Source of the DNA: Sanguibacter suarezii NBRC 16159
GTDB taxonomy: Bacteria; Actinomycetota; Actinomycetes; Actinomycetales; Cellulomonadaceae
DNA length: 64,000 bases
Direction: 5' to 3'
NCBI RefSeq assembly: GCF_001552735.1
Contig: NZ_BCRT01000006.1
Span: forward strand, 38,367-102,366
Below the pieces are notes generated by a model that was given only the letters and a program-made list of their open reading frames with translations, searched no databases and was not told where the DNA came from. The first letter of the stretch is position 1. Each line of letters opens with the position of its first letter. Below, piece after piece: positions 1 through 8,277 of this stretch. The position numbers and the translations under genes are program-made.

Positions 1-2
1 TG

Positions 3-188
3 GTGGTCGGTGAAGACCCAGCCGGGGCGATCACCACCACCGGGCACGGCGCGCAGCTGACGGTGGTCGGGTCACGCGGGCACGGGACGGTCACCGGGCC
101 AGCGTTGGGGTCGGTCTCCCAGGCGGTGCTGCGGCACGCGACGCATCCGGTGGTCGTGGTGCCGATGGTGGAGTCGCACCTGGAGTGA
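3..188 (+). CDS. Universal stress protein, C-terminal fragment cut by window start
   Basis: About 61 residues of the C-terminal part of a UspA-domain protein; the start lies before the window. The sequence carries the nucleotide-binding signature of ATP-binding Usp proteins: a VGSRGHG stretch, then GxxLGSVSQAV and the closing strand HPVVVVP. Members are small cytoplasmic ATP-binding proteins linked to survival in starvation, hypoxia or redox stress. Many actinobacterial members have two Usp domains, and this fragment cannot show whether this one does. It ends in TGA at 186-188, followed by about 250 bp with no gene I recognise before the sigma factor. The family call is firm; the physiological role is unknown. 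Confidence 0.85.
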   Translation: MVGEDPAGAITTTGHGAQLTVVGSRGHGTVTGPALGSVSQAVLRHATHPVVVVPMVESHLE

Positions 189-445
189 GGGTGAGCCGTG
201 ACGCCTCGTGGTCGACGTATCCACTGTCCCAGCCGGGTGGGGAACGCTCTTGGTGGAAATGTCGGCGGTGACAGCGCTCCGCTGAAGGCGCAGTCGCGGT
301 GGGTAGGCTGCCGCCTGACGGTGCTGAACGCAGCGAGTCGTCCGCCGACCACGCGCCCGCGACGAAGGGGAGCGCCCCGGAGGCGTAGCCACCATGGCCA
401 GCGCGGTGGCTGTAGCGCTTTCGGTGACCAGTGCATAGGCAGGGT

Positions 446-997
446 ATGGAGACGAACGAGTCGACCGACGATGAGCTGCTGGCCCGGTCGGTGCTGCGAC
501 CGCAGGTGCTGGGAGTGCTGTACGAGCGCCACGCGGCGTCGGTGTTCCGGTTCATCACCCGCCGGGCCGGCCCGGCAGCCGCTGAAGACCTCGTCGGCGA
601 CGTCTTCGTAGCAGCGATCGAGGCCCGCGTGCGCTACCGCCCGCACGAGAGCGGTTCCGCCCTGCCGTGGCTGTACGGGATCAGCGGCAACGTGGTGCGG
701 ACATACCTGCGCAAGCAACGTCCCAGTGCGGTCATCGATACTCACGTGGGTGTGGACTGGCACGCCGTCGACGACCGGCTCGACGCCCGCGCCACACGTG
801 ACCAGCTCCGCCGCGCTCTGGCCTCGCTCAGCCCAGCCGAGCGCGAAGCGTTCCTGCTGGTCGCCTGGGAAGGGCTGAGCGCCGTTGAGGCGGCGCGCAC
901 CCTCGGCGTGACGCCAACCGTCGTGCGAACCCGCATGACTCGGGCCCGCCAGCGCGCTCGGACCGTCCTGATCACCACGCCCGTTTCTGCTGTCTGA
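446..997 (+). CDS. RNA polymerase sigma factor, ECF (sigma-70) family
   Basis: A 183-residue ECF sigma factor that would direct RNA polymerase to a small stress or surface regulon. A region 2 helix set covers roughly residues 20-85 (FRFITRRAGPAAAEDLVGDVF, then the LPWLYGISGNVVRTYLR -10 recognition helix). Region 4 has LASLSPAEREAFLLV followed by a helix-turn-helix (LSAVEAARTLGVTPTVVRTRM). The ATG at 446 is chosen because AGGCAGGG lies just upstream; an in-frame GTG at 431 would add five residues. The next gene starts 12 bases after the stop and encodes a one-helix membrane protein, a common arrangement for an ECF factor and its membrane partner. The promoter it recognises cannot be read from this window. 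Confidence 0.85.
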   Translation: METNESTDDELLARSVLRPQVLGVLYERHAASVFRFITRRAGPAAAEDLVGDVFVAAIEARVRYRPHESGSALPWLYGISGNVVRTYLRKQRPSAVIDTHVGVDWHAVDDRLDARATRDQLRRALASLSPAEREAFLLVAWEGLSAVEAARTLGVTPTVVRTRMTRARQRARTVLITTPVSAV

Positions 998-1009
998 CGG
1001 AGGACCACC

Positions 1010-1969
1010 ATGAACCTCGACACCCTGGCCCAGAAGGCTGGCGACGTCGCTGGCCCCACGCCCGACGCCCTCGTCGCCGGGCGCCAGCAGATGGACGCCG
1101 CCATCACCGCGGCCAGCGCACGCGTCACCGCTGTGCGGCGCAGCCGCCGTCCCCGACGATGGGGCATCGCCGCCCTCGCAGGCGCAGCAGCTACCGCAGT
1201 TGCGGTCCTCGCGGTTCCCCTGTTCGGCGCCTCGCCGGCATCGGCAGAAGAGGTTCTCCTCGCGGCAGCGGAGGCTGCCGGGCAGCAGGTGGACGAGGCT
1301 GCCGGAGCGGCGTACTGGCACGTGGTCTCCGAGGTCTACTACCCCGACACGCAACCGTTCCCACGGGAGATCTGGCAGGGGCGGTTCGAGGAGAGCGTCC
1401 TCTCCAACGGCCTTAACGCCGCTCTCGCGGCAGGTGACGGTGCTCTGGACCCCGCGCTGATCCGCGCTGAGGGGATCGACGGGCCGGCAGCATTCGGCAT
1501 CGCAGGAGGGGTTCTCTCGTGGGAGGACCTCGAGGCGCTGCCCACGGACGCAGCCGAGCTGGAAGCCCACCTGCGGAAGATGGCCAGCGGGCAAGAGTCC
1601 GGTGAAGAGAACGCGCTCTGGGAGAGTGTCACCGCCCTTCTCGTAGAGAGCCCAGCCTCACCTGCACTTCGCCGCGCACTGTGGCAGGTCGCCGCGAACA
1701 TGCCCGACGTCGAGCTCGTGGGCGCCATGACCGACTCGGCAGGTCGGCAGGGCACCGCCGTCGAACGCAACCAGCTCGACGCCGGCCGGGACCGCGCCGT
1801 CTACATCCTCGATCCCACCGATGGCACCCTGCTCGAGATCCAGAACATCGACGCCGACGGAAAAGTCGTCTACCGGCTGACCCAGCTCGACCAGCAGCCC
1901 AGCATGACGGCCCCTGTCCCCCAGCCCCCGATCTGCGGACCTGGGTCAGTCCCTGAGCACAGCTGCTGA
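1010..1969 (+). CDS. CU044_5270-type membrane protein, probable partner of the ECF sigma factor
   Basis: A 319-residue protein with a basic cytosolic N-terminus (residues 1-50, ending RRSRRPRRWG) and one membrane helix at about 50-72 (GIAALAGAAATAVAVLAVP). A larger extracytoplasmic domain follows with a conserved-looking YWHVVSEVYYP segment. This matches the actinobacterial CU044_5270 layout, in which such proteins sit directly after ECF sigma factors and are assumed to act as anti-sigma or sensor partners. A strong GGAGGACC ribosome site precedes the ATG, and the gap to the sigma gene is 12 bases, so the two are probably co-transcribed. There is no zinc-binding HxxxCxxC anti-sigma motif in the N-terminus, so sigma sequestration is inferred only from position. 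Confidence 0.7.
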   Translation: MNLDTLAQKAGDVAGPTPDALVAGRQQMDAAITAASARVTAVRRSRRPRRWGIAALAGAAATAVAVLAVPLFGASPASAEEVLLAAAEAAGQQVDEAAGAAYWHVVSEVYYPDTQPFPREIWQGRFEESVLSNGLNAALAAGDGALDPALIRAEGIDGPAAFGIAGGVLSWEDLEALPTDAAELEAHLRKMASGQESGEENALWESVTALLVESPASPALRRALWQVAANMPDVELVGAMTDSAGRQGTAVERNQLDAGRDRAVYILDPTDGTLLEIQNIDADGKVVYRLTQLDQQPSMTAPVPQPPICGPGSVPEHSC

Positions 1970-2027
1970 ACGCAGCACCCTGGGCAGGCGCGTCTCAGGG
2001 CCGAGCAACTGGAGCCTGGCGGGCGGT

Positions 2028-2093
2028 GAGGTCGTCTATCAGGTGTGAGGTCGTCTGTCTGAACAGACGACCTCGCACCTAACAGACGACCTC
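2028..2093. repeat. Double palindromic element, word GAGGTCGTCTGT with 19-bp period
   Basis: Two direct copies of GAGGTCGTCTRT start at 2028 and 2047 and are followed, after a 4-base loop, by two inverted copies at 2063 and 2082. The 31-base arms differ at three positions. It lies between two convergent genes (stops at 1969 and 2170), so it may act as a bidirectional terminator. No T-run follows either arm. See the related elements at 7301, 16070 and 18073. Confidence 0.8.
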
Positions 2094-2169
2094 AGCGCCA
2101 GCGCTCAGCCAGTGGCCGGAACGTTGTCGGCGGGAGCGCCGACAGCCCCTGGCGGTGTGGGCGGCAGGG

Positions 2170-3120
2170 TCAGGGGCGCGACGCCGCGTCCAACCGCGCC
2201 AGGTCATCCGCGGTCAGCGTGAGCGAGACCGAGGCGAGCAGGTCGGTGAGCTGGTCGAGGGTGCGGGCACTCGCGATCGGGCCGACGACCGTGGGCTGCT
2301 GGCGCAACCAGGCCAGGGACACGGCGGTGACGCTCGCGCTGTGCTGGGCTGCGACGTCGTCGAGCACGGTGAGGACGGCGCGACCGCGCTCGTCGAGGTA
2401 CGCCGACGCGCCTGCGGCGCGCGGGGAGTCGACCTCCACGCCGTCGCGGTACTTGCCGGTGAGGAAGCCCTTGGCGAGGGAGAAGTACGGCAGCACGCCG
2501 AGGTTCTCCCGCTCGGCCCGGGCCAGCAGCCCGTCCTCGAACTCGCGCTCGACGAGGTTGTAGTGCGGCTGCAGCGCGACGGCGCGGTGCAGGCCGTCCG
2601 CCTCGGTCACCGCGAACCACTCGTCGATGCGCTCGGGGGTGTAGTTGGAGATGGCGATCGCGCGGACCAGACCGTCGTCGACCAGCTGGGAGAAGGCGCC
2701 GACGGTCTCGGCGAGCGGGACGGACGCGTCGTCGAAGTGGGCGTAGTAGAGGTCGATGTAGTCGGTGCCCAGGCGCTTGAGGGAGGCCTCGGCGGCGGCG
2801 CGGACGTTCGCGGGGGACAGGCCGGGGAACTCCGGGTGGGTGCTGACCTTGGTGGCCACGAGCACGTCGTCGCGGTTGCTGCGGGCACCCAGCCAGGCGC
2901 CGATGATCGTCTCGCTCTCCCCGCCGGTGTGCCCGGGGGCCCAGGCGGAGTAGCCGTCGGCGGAGTCGATGAGGTTGCCGCCGGCGGCGGTGAAGGCGTC
3001 GAGCACGGAGAAGGACGTCGCCTCGTCGGCGGTCCACCCGAAGACGTTGCCGCCCAGGACGAGGGGGTACACCTCGAGGTCGGAGGAACCGAGGCGGGTG
3101 CGCTGGGTGTTCTGGGGCAT
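2170..3120 (-). CDS. Aldo/keto reductase
   Basis: A 316-residue NADPH-dependent aldo/keto reductase of the TIM-barrel superfamily, likely cytoplasmic. Catalytic tetrad motifs are visible in order: DSADGYS (Asp and Tyr), VLVATKVS (Lys) and LYYAHFDD (His). The C-terminal cofactor region reads PIASARTLDQLTDLLAS, the usual NADP-phosphate site. The ATG at 3120 is chosen because AGGAG lies 7-12 bases upstream and the family homology begins there (TRLGSSDLEVYPLVLGGNVFG). An upstream in-frame start would add 34 unlikely residues. The gene runs toward the sigma factor operon and is separated from it by the 2028-2093 palindrome. The substrate cannot be predicted; the family reduces diverse aldehydes and ketones. 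Confidence 0.9.
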   Translation of the reverse strand: MPQNTQRTRLGSSDLEVYPLVLGGNVFGWTADEATSFSVLDAFTAAGGNLIDSADGYSAWAPGHTGGESETIIGAWLGARSNRDDVLVATKVSTHPEFPGLSPANVRAAAEASLKRLGTDYIDLYYAHFDDASVPLAETVGAFSQLVDDGLVRAIAISNYTPERIDEWFAVTEADGLHRAVALQPHYNLVEREFEDGLLARAERENLGVLPYFSLAKGFLTGKYRDGVEVDSPRAAGASAYLDERGRAVLTVLDDVAAQHSASVTAVSLAWLRQQPTVVGPIASARTLDQLTDLLASVSLTLTADDLARLDAASRP

Positions 3121-3311
3121 GGGGGTCTCCTGGGGTGCGGTGCGTGCTGTGCGCGGACGGTCAGACCGGCGACGCGCGAGTCGGTCGTCCACTGCGGTAA
3201 CCCCGCAGCCCGTCAGAACCATCCACGTGCGCCGAGATTTCTCGGATGCCAGGCGGGCGACCTTGGCGGAGGGCCGAAGGGGAGGGGAGAGGACGGCGCA
3301 GGTGGCCGGTC

Positions 3312-3818
3312 TCAGTCCGTCTCGGCGTCGTCGGCCAGGTCGCCGGTGGGGGCGCTGTCCATGGCGCGGAGCATGGCCTGGATGCCCTGGGAGAGGGCGC
3401 GGAGGTCGTCGAGCTCCATGCGCTCCAGCGGCCAGCAGTTCTTCTCCGGAGCTGTGGTGAACAGGCGCTGGACCGTCTCACGGCCCTGCGGGGTCGCCTC
3501 GACGCGCCGGACTCGGTGGTCGTTGGGGTCCTCGGTGCGGGTGACCATGCCTTGGTTGCCGAGCCGGTCGATGATCCCGGACATCGTCGCGAGGGAGACC
3601 CCGATCGTCGTGGCGAGGCCCTGGACGGTGTTGGCCCGGGTGTCGGTGACGAGGATGGCCAGCACCTTGAGCTGCTGGATGGTCAGCGGGAAGGTCAGCA
3701 GCTGCTCGATCATCGGCGGCGTCGCGGTCGACTCCCAGATCCGCTGGGCGTCGACGAGGCCGCGCACGAGCGCCTCGCGCTCGGCGGCGTCGTCGGGGGC
3801 GGGGGACGCGGGGGTCAT
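3312..3818 (-). CDS. MarR-family transcriptional regulator
   Basis: A 168-residue winged-helix regulator. The recognition helix region is NTVQGLATTIGVSLATMSGIIDRLGNQGMV (about residues 63-92), and the wing follows with the hallmark DPNDHRVRRVEATPQGRE. MarR proteins bind palindromes as dimers and are usually released by small aromatic or lipophilic ligands. It is transcribed away from the large RND efflux permease, with about 260 bp between the two starts. That gap holds TTAG/CTAA palindromes that are plausible operators, so it probably represses the efflux gene and perhaps itself. GGAG lies about 10 bases before the ATG. The ligand is unknown. Confidence 0.88.
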   Translation of the reverse strand: MTPASPAPDDAAEREALVRGLVDAQRIWESTATPPMIEQLLTFPLTIQQLKVLAILVTDTRANTVQGLATTIGVSLATMSGIIDRLGNQGMVTRTEDPNDHRVRRVEATPQGRETVQRLFTTAPEKNCWPLERMELDDLRALSQGIQAMLRAMDSAPTGDLADDAETD

Positions 3819-3999
3819 GGTCTGCTGGCTCCATCAGGGATCGTGCGTCGGGCTGGGTGGTCGGTGCGGCCTGTGCGCGGGCGACTGGCTCGATCCGCTC
3901 ACCGTAACCCATCCGTGGCAGGCCGCCAGGCCCTCTGACCTGGCTCGGAGCCGGATGTGAGGTGAGTGAGCAGGCGCGTGGACGGCCACTCGTGCCGCG

Positions 4000-4028
4000 T
4001 TGACACTTGCTTAGCCCAACACTAACGT
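4000..4028 (+). promoter_or_regulatory. Sigma-A-like promoter of the RND efflux gene
   Basis: A perfect TTGACA at 4000-4005 is followed after 17 bases by TAACGT at 4023-4028. Transcription would start near 4035, about 40 bases before the efflux start codon. The candidate MarR operators overlap it. Confidence 0.5.
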
Positions 4029-4051
4029 TTGCACGGCGCTAAGTAATTAGC
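4011..4051. promoter_or_regulatory. Candidate MarR operators between marR and the efflux pump
   Basis: Two dyads are visible: TTAG-N7-CTAA at 4011-4025 and GCTAA-GTAA-TTAGC at 4038-4051. The first lies between the -35 and -10 boxes and the second at the expected transcription start, so binding there would block transcription. Assignment to the neighbouring MarR protein is inference from position. Confidence 0.45.
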
Positions 4052-4077
4052 CTACCCCCAACTTCACGGTGGCCCCC

Positions 4078-7000
4078 ATGATTCAACTGACCCGGCTGAG
4101 CCTCGCCAACAGAGCGCTCGTCGCCCTCATCACGCTTCTCATCGCGGGGGTGGGCGTCTTCTCGATGGCCAGCCTCAAGCAGGAGCTCATCCCCTCGATC
4201 TCCATGCCGCAGACCATGGTCGTCACCACGCTGCCAGGCGCGAGCCCGGAGGTCATCGACGAGCAGATCTCCGCTCCGTTGTCCCAGGCCATCGGCTCGG
4301 TGGCCGACGTGGAGCAGGTCGTGGCAACCTCCTCCAGCTCGGTCTCCATGCTCGCGGTCTCCTACACCTACGGCGTCGACGCCTTGGAGTTCAAGCGCGC
4401 CATGGAGAGCGCCCTGGACTCCGTGACGTCCCTGCCCGACGGCGCCACGCCCGAGGTCATCGCCGGGTCCATCGCCGACTTCCCGATCATGTTCGTCACC
4501 GCCTCCTCCGACCGCCCGGCCGCCGACCTCTCCGCCGCCCTGGCCACCATCGCCGTCCCCCAGCTTGAGGACGTCGACGGCGTCCGCGCGGCCGTCGTCA
4601 GCGGCGCCCAGGGGCAGCGCATCACCATCACCCCTGACCCGGCCGCTCTCGCCGCCGCCGGTCTGTCCGTGATGGACCTGTCCTCCGTGCTCGAGGCGAA
4701 CGGCCTCACCCTCCCGGTCGGCTCGATCGCCGAAGACGGCGAGATGCTCTCCGTCCAGGCCGGCGGCGCCCTGACCACCCTCGAGGACCTGGAGACTCTC
4801 CCGCTCACCTCCGCGGTCCAGCCCGGCACGGTCGTCACCCTCGACTCCGTGGCCGACGTCGCGCTCGTCGAGGAGGACGTCACCTCCATCACCCGCACCA
4901 ACGGCGTGCCCAGCCTGTCCCTGTCCATCACCGCAGCCACGGACGCCGACGTCGTCGCGACGTCCCACGCGGTCGAGGACACCCTCGACTCCCTGCGCGC
5001 CGAGCTCGGCGACGACGTCGAGCTCACGGTGCTGTTCAGCCAGGCCCCGTTCATCGAGGACTCCATCTCCCACCTGGCCATCGAGGGGCTCCTCGGCCTG
5101 GTCTTCGCGATCATCGTCATCCTTGTCTTCCTCCTCTCGGTGCGCTCGACGCTGGTCACCGCGATCTCCATCCCGCTCTCGGTGCTGGTCACCTTCACCG
5201 GGCTGTACCTCGGCGGGTACTCCCTCAACATGCTCACCCTCGGTGCGCTGACCATCGCCATCGGCCGCGTCGTCGACGACTCGATCGTGGTCATCGAGAA
5301 CATCAAGCGGCACCTCAGCTACGGCGAGCCCAAGATCCAGTCGATCCTCACCGGCGTGCGCGAGGTGTCCGCCGCGATCACCGCCTCGACCCTGACCACC
5401 GTGGCGGTGTTCCTGCCGATCGCGCTGGTCGGCGGGATGGTCGGGGAGCTCTTCCGGCCCTTCGCGCTCACCGTCGCGATCGCCATGGTCTCCTCGTTGC
5501 TGGTCGCCCTGACCATCGTCCCGGTGCTGTCCTACTGGTTCCTCAAGAGCCCCGAAGGCGTCGTCGACGCCGCCGCGGCCCGCGCTGAGGCCGAGGAGAA
5601 GGAGCACCGCGGCCCCCTGCAGCGCGCCTACAAGCCGGTCTTGCGCTCCACCCAGCGCCACCCGGTCATCACCGTCGTCTCCTCGGTGCTGCTGCTCGTG
5701 CTCACCGTCTCCCTCGTGCCCCTGCTCAAGGTCGACTTCCTCGGCTCGACCGGGCAGAACATGCTCATGGTCACCCAGGAGTTCACCCCCGGCACCGACC
5801 TCGACGTGATCGGCGACGGCGCGACCCAGGTGGAGGACGCCCTCGCAGAGATCGACGGCATCGGGAACGTCATGATGACCGCCGGGAACGGCGGGGACGG
5901 CATGGCCGCGATGATGGGCGGCGGCGGGGGCACGGCGTCGTACATCATCATGACCGACGCCGATGCTGACCAGGCCGCGCTCAAGGAGACGGTCGAAGAC
6001 CGGCTCGCGCAGATCACCGACGCCGGGACCATCACTGTCCCTGAGGCCGGTGGGATGGGCTTCTCCTCGACGGTCGACGTTATCGTCACGGCCCCCGACG
6101 AGACCGCGCTGGGCGAGGCGGCTGACCTCGCTGCGGCCGCCCTGGGCGACCTCGACCACACGACCGGGCTCACCTCCGACCGCACGGCGGCGCAGCCCAC
6201 GCTGCAGATCGTCGTCGACCGGGTGGCCGCGCTCGAGCACGGCCTGACCGAGATGCAGGTCGTGGGGATCGTGGCCGGGACGGTCACCCCGCAGAGCATC
6301 GGCTCGCTGCGGATCGAGAACCGCGACTACAAGATCTTCGTCGACACCGGCGCCACCCCGCAGACCACCGCGGAGATCTCCGGGATCCTGCTGCCGACGC
6401 CGACCGGTCTTGTGCCGCTCTCCGACGTCGCCAGCATCGACCGGGTCACTGTGCCGACGACCATCACTCGTCAGGACGGCGAGCTCGTCGCGACCTTGTC
6501 CATCACCCCGGCCGAGGGTGAGCTGGGTCAGGTCACCGCACAGGTCACCGAGCGCCTCGACGCCCTCGACCTGCCGGGCGGAGCGACGGCCACGATCGGC
6601 GGCCTCGCCGAGCTGCAGGGGGACTCCTTCAACCAGCTCGGGCTCGCGATGCTCATCGCCATCGCGATCGTCTACCTGCTCATGGTCGCGACCTTCCGGT
6701 CGCTGCTGCAGCCGGTGATCTTGCTGGTCTCGATCCCCTTCGCGGCGACCGGCGCGATCATCCTGCTGCTGCTGACCGGCAAGCCTCTGGGCATCTCCGC
6801 GCTGATCGGCATGCTCATGCTCATCGGCATCGTGGTGACCAACGCGATCGTGCTCATCGACCTCGTCAACCAGTACCGCCGCCAAGGCCAGAGCGTGGAG
6901 GACGCCGTGTTCAACGGCGCCCGCCAGCGTCTGCGCCCGATCGTCATGACCGCGCTGGCCACGATCTTCGCCCTCGTGCCGATGGCCCTCGGGGTGACCG

Positions 7001-7236
7001 GGTCCTCCGGCTTCATCTCCCAGGACCTCGCGATCGTCGTGATCGGCGGGCTTGTGTCCTCCACGGCGCTGACCCTGGTGCTCGTGCCGGTGCTCTACCG
7101 CCTCATCGAAGGCCGCCGGTCCAAGCGCGGCACAGCTGACGACGCCGAGGTGGCCGCTGCAGTCAGCCGCCCCGCCGATGCTGGCTCGGCCGACGCCGAC
7201 GCCGACGACCCCGAGTCGGTCCACGCGGGCCGGTAG
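4078..7236 (+). CDS. RND efflux transporter permease (AcrB/HAE1-like)
   Basis: A 1052-residue inner-membrane proton-driven exporter of the HAE1/AcrB type. The first helix is near the N-terminus (ALVALITLLIAGVGVFSMA), then comes a large periplasmic-type loop. A helix bundle follows with the proton-relay Asp pair GRVVDDSIVVIEN near residue 400. A second loop has a Gly/Met-rich insert near residue 600 (DGMAAMMGGGGGTA), and a second bundle ends in LVLVPVLYRLIEG with a short acidic tail. No membrane-fusion or outer-membrane partner is nearby, as expected for a monoderm host. An in-frame GTG at 4069 is an alternative start; neither has a clear ribosome site. Divergent MarR control is likely. Cargo could be drugs, lipids or hydrophobic compounds. 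Confidence 0.92.
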   Translation: MIQLTRLSLANRALVALITLLIAGVGVFSMASLKQELIPSISMPQTMVVTTLPGASPEVIDEQISAPLSQAIGSVADVEQVVATSSSSVSMLAVSYTYGVDALEFKRAMESALDSVTSLPDGATPEVIAGSIADFPIMFVTASSDRPAADLSAALATIAVPQLEDVDGVRAAVVSGAQGQRITITPDPAALAAAGLSVMDLSSVLEANGLTLPVGSIAEDGEMLSVQAGGALTTLEDLETLPLTSAVQPGTVVTLDSVADVALVEEDVTSITRTNGVPSLSLSITAATDADVVATSHAVEDTLDSLRAELGDDVELTVLFSQAPFIEDSISHLAIEGLLGLVFAIIVILVFLLSVRSTLVTAISIPLSVLVTFTGLYLGGYSLNMLTLGALTIAIGRVVDDSIVVIENIKRHLSYGEPKIQSILTGVREVSAAITASTLTTVAVFLPIALVGGMVGELFRPFALTVAIAMVSSLLVALTIVPVLSYWFLKSPEGVVDAAAARAEAEEKEHRGPLQRAYKPVLRSTQRHPVITVVSSVLLLVLTVSLVPLLKVDFLGSTGQNMLMVTQEFTPGTDLDVIGDGATQVEDALAEIDGIGNVMMTAGNGGDGMAAMMGGGGGTASYIIMTDADADQAALKETVEDRLAQITDAGTITVPEAGGMGFSSTVDVIVTAPDETALGEAADLAAAALGDLDHTTGLTSDRTAAQPTLQIVVDRVAALEHGLTEMQVVGIVAGTVTPQSIGSLRIENRDYKIFVDTGATPQTTAEISGILLPTPTGLVPLSDVASIDRVTVPTTITRQDGELVATLSITPAEGELGQVTAQVTERLDALDLPGGATATIGGLAELQGDSFNQLGLAMLIAIAIVYLLMVATFRSLLQPVILLVSIPFAATGAIILLLLTGKPLGISALIGMLMLIGIVVTNAIVLIDLVNQYRRQGQSVEDAVFNGARQRLRPIVMTALATIFALVPMALGVTGSSGFISQDLAIVVIGGLVSSTALTLVLVPVLYRLIEGRRSKRGTADDAEVAAAVSRPADAGSADADADDPESVHAGR

Positions 7237-7240
7237 CTCA

Positions 7241-7288
7241 AACACAGACGGGCCCGGACACCCATGGGTGTCCGGGCCCGTCTGTGTT
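7241..7288. terminator. Terminator hairpin after the RND gene
   Basis: A perfect palindrome with 24-base arms, AACACAGACGGGCCCGGACA at the outer left, centred on CCCATGGG, starting 4 bases after the efflux stop codon. The stem is very stable and GC-rich. The flanking A- and T-containing ends allow function in both directions, fitting the convergent hsp20 gene. Confidence 0.8.
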
Positions 7289-7300
7289 CACGGACTCCAA

Positions 7301-7368
7301 CGAGTGCGTGCTCTTCGTTCGAGAACGTGCTCGTGAAAGCACGCACCGTCGTCAAGAGCACGCACTCG
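7301..7368. repeat. Double palindromic element, word GTGCGTGCT with 19-bp period
   Basis: Outer arms CGAGTGCGTGCTCTT (7301-7315) and its exact complement (7354-7368) enclose a degraded second copy (7320-7334) and its inverted partner near 7335-7349. The core GTGCGTGCT or ACGTGCT recurs at 7304 and 7325, and the complement AGCACGCAC at 7338 and 7357, all phased at about 19 bp. It ends 8 bases before the hsp20 stop. Since a strong terminator already stands at 7241, a second terminator role seems unnecessary. Confidence 0.75.
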
Positions 7369-7375
7369 GCGGTGG

Positions 7376-7849
7376 TTACTGAGGCTGGGAACCGCCGACG
7401 CTGGACTGGTCCGCAGGGGAGTTGACGACGTTCTGCGAGCCCTGGCCTTCCAGGTTGACCTGGATCCGGCGCGGCTTGGCCTCCTCGGCGACCGGGACGC
7501 TCAGGGACAGCACGCCGTCCTGGTAGGACGCCGTGATCTTGTCCAGGGCGAGGCCCCGGCCCACGGTCAGCTGCCGGGCAAAAGTGCCCGACGGCCGTTC
7601 TCGCACGAGCCACTGGGTGTCGCCGTCGGCGCGCGCGGAGCGTTCCGCGCGGACGGTCAGCGTCCGGTCCTCGACCGAGACGTCGATGCTGCCGGGATCC
7701 ACGCCGGGCAGATCCATCGTGATGACGTAGTGATCACCCGACCTGTACAGGTCGAGCGGAACGGCCGTCGAGTTCAGGGCATTCGATGTCAGGGAGCCGA
7801 TCATGCGCTCCACGTCCCGCAACGGGTCCCAACGTTGTCCGGTAGCCAT
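7376..7849 (-). CDS. Hsp20/alpha-crystallin small heat-shock protein
   Basis: A 157-residue ATP-independent holdase chaperone of the cytoplasm. The N-terminal arm (MATGQRWDPLRDVERMIGS) is followed by the alpha-crystallin domain at about residues 40-130. Its strands are readable: DHYVITMDLPGVDPGSIDVSV, RTLTVRAERS, and the conserved loop SYQDGVLSLSVPVAEE near the end. An I-x-V-type tail motif (RRIQVNL) follows. The ATG at 7849 has a near-perfect AGGAGGTGG site; the longer in-frame ATG upstream is rejected. I looked upstream for a HspR box (CTTGAGT-N7-ACTCAAG) and for CIRCE and found neither. The gene ends 8 bases from the 7301-7368 palindromic element. Confidence 0.92.
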   Translation of the reverse strand: MATGQRWDPLRDVERMIGSLTSNALNSTAVPLDLYRSGDHYVITMDLPGVDPGSIDVSVEDRTLTVRAERSARADGDTQWLVRERPSGTFARQLTVGRGLALDKITASYQDGVLSLSVPVAEEAKPRRIQVNLEGQGSQNVVNSPADQSSVGGSQPQ

Positions 7850-8121
7850 GGTCACCACCTCCTTGTTGTCCCCGGGCGCTCCGGGGACGTGCCGATTCGC
7901 CATCCGTGGACCCAGGGGTGGGGCCGCAGAGGGCGGCTACGCCTTCAATCGTGCGTCCCCCGCACACAACTTTCCACTCCAGATGAATCCCGGCGAAACG
8001 CCCAGACAGCGCTCGTGGGGGCGCGCCCAGACAGCCCTCCCGTCCGCCCTGCGCGGGGGAGGTCCGTGACCTGCGCTCATGCGTCGTCGGCCGCGTCTGC
8101 CGGCCAGGAAAGGGTCGGGTG

Positions 8122-8277
8122 CTACGCCCCGGTCTCGTCGGGAAGATCCTCACCCTCAGGCTTGTCCGGCTGCAGGATGTGGCCCGAGGAGATGCTCTCC
8201 GGGTCGGTGTCTGGGTCCTGTGCGGGGTCGTACGGCTCCTCGGACGGGCTGGTGGTGTGAGTGTGCTCTGACGTCAT
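8122..8277 (-). CDS. Small acidic proline-rich protein (51 aa), hypothetical
   Basis: A 51-residue open frame starting MTSEHTHTTSPSEEPYDPAQ and ending GEDLPDETGA, too short for a usual length cut-off. It is very acidic, Pro/Asp/Glu-rich, with no hydrophobic segment, and looks intrinsically disordered. Third codon positions are mostly G or C, as in neighbouring genes, and the segment SGHILQPDKPEGE is reminiscent of small acidic actinobacterial proteins annotated only as hypothetical. A weak purine-rich GGAAAGGGCG stretch precedes the ATG. It stands alone between hsp20 and the ADP-ribosylglycohydrolase, all on the minus strand. Function unknown; coding status is moderately supported. Confidence 0.5.
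   Translation of the reverse strand: MTSEHTHTTSPSEEPYDPAQDPDTDPESISSGHILQPDKPEGEDLPDETGA

Noticed and set aside
4039..7245. A 1068-codon open frame on the minus strand across the RND gene
   Set aside because: It is the antisense shadow of the efflux gene. The translation is Gly/Asp/His/Arg-rich with no fold, typical of high-GC antisense frames.
7241..7368. Small regulatory RNA gene between the RND and hsp20 genes
   Set aside because: The hairpins are better explained as a terminator plus palindromic element; no promoter is visible.
7850..8121. HspR (HAIR) or CIRCE element upstream of hsp20
   Set aside because: Neither CTTGAGT-N7-ACTCAAG nor the CIRCE inverted repeat is present in this gap.
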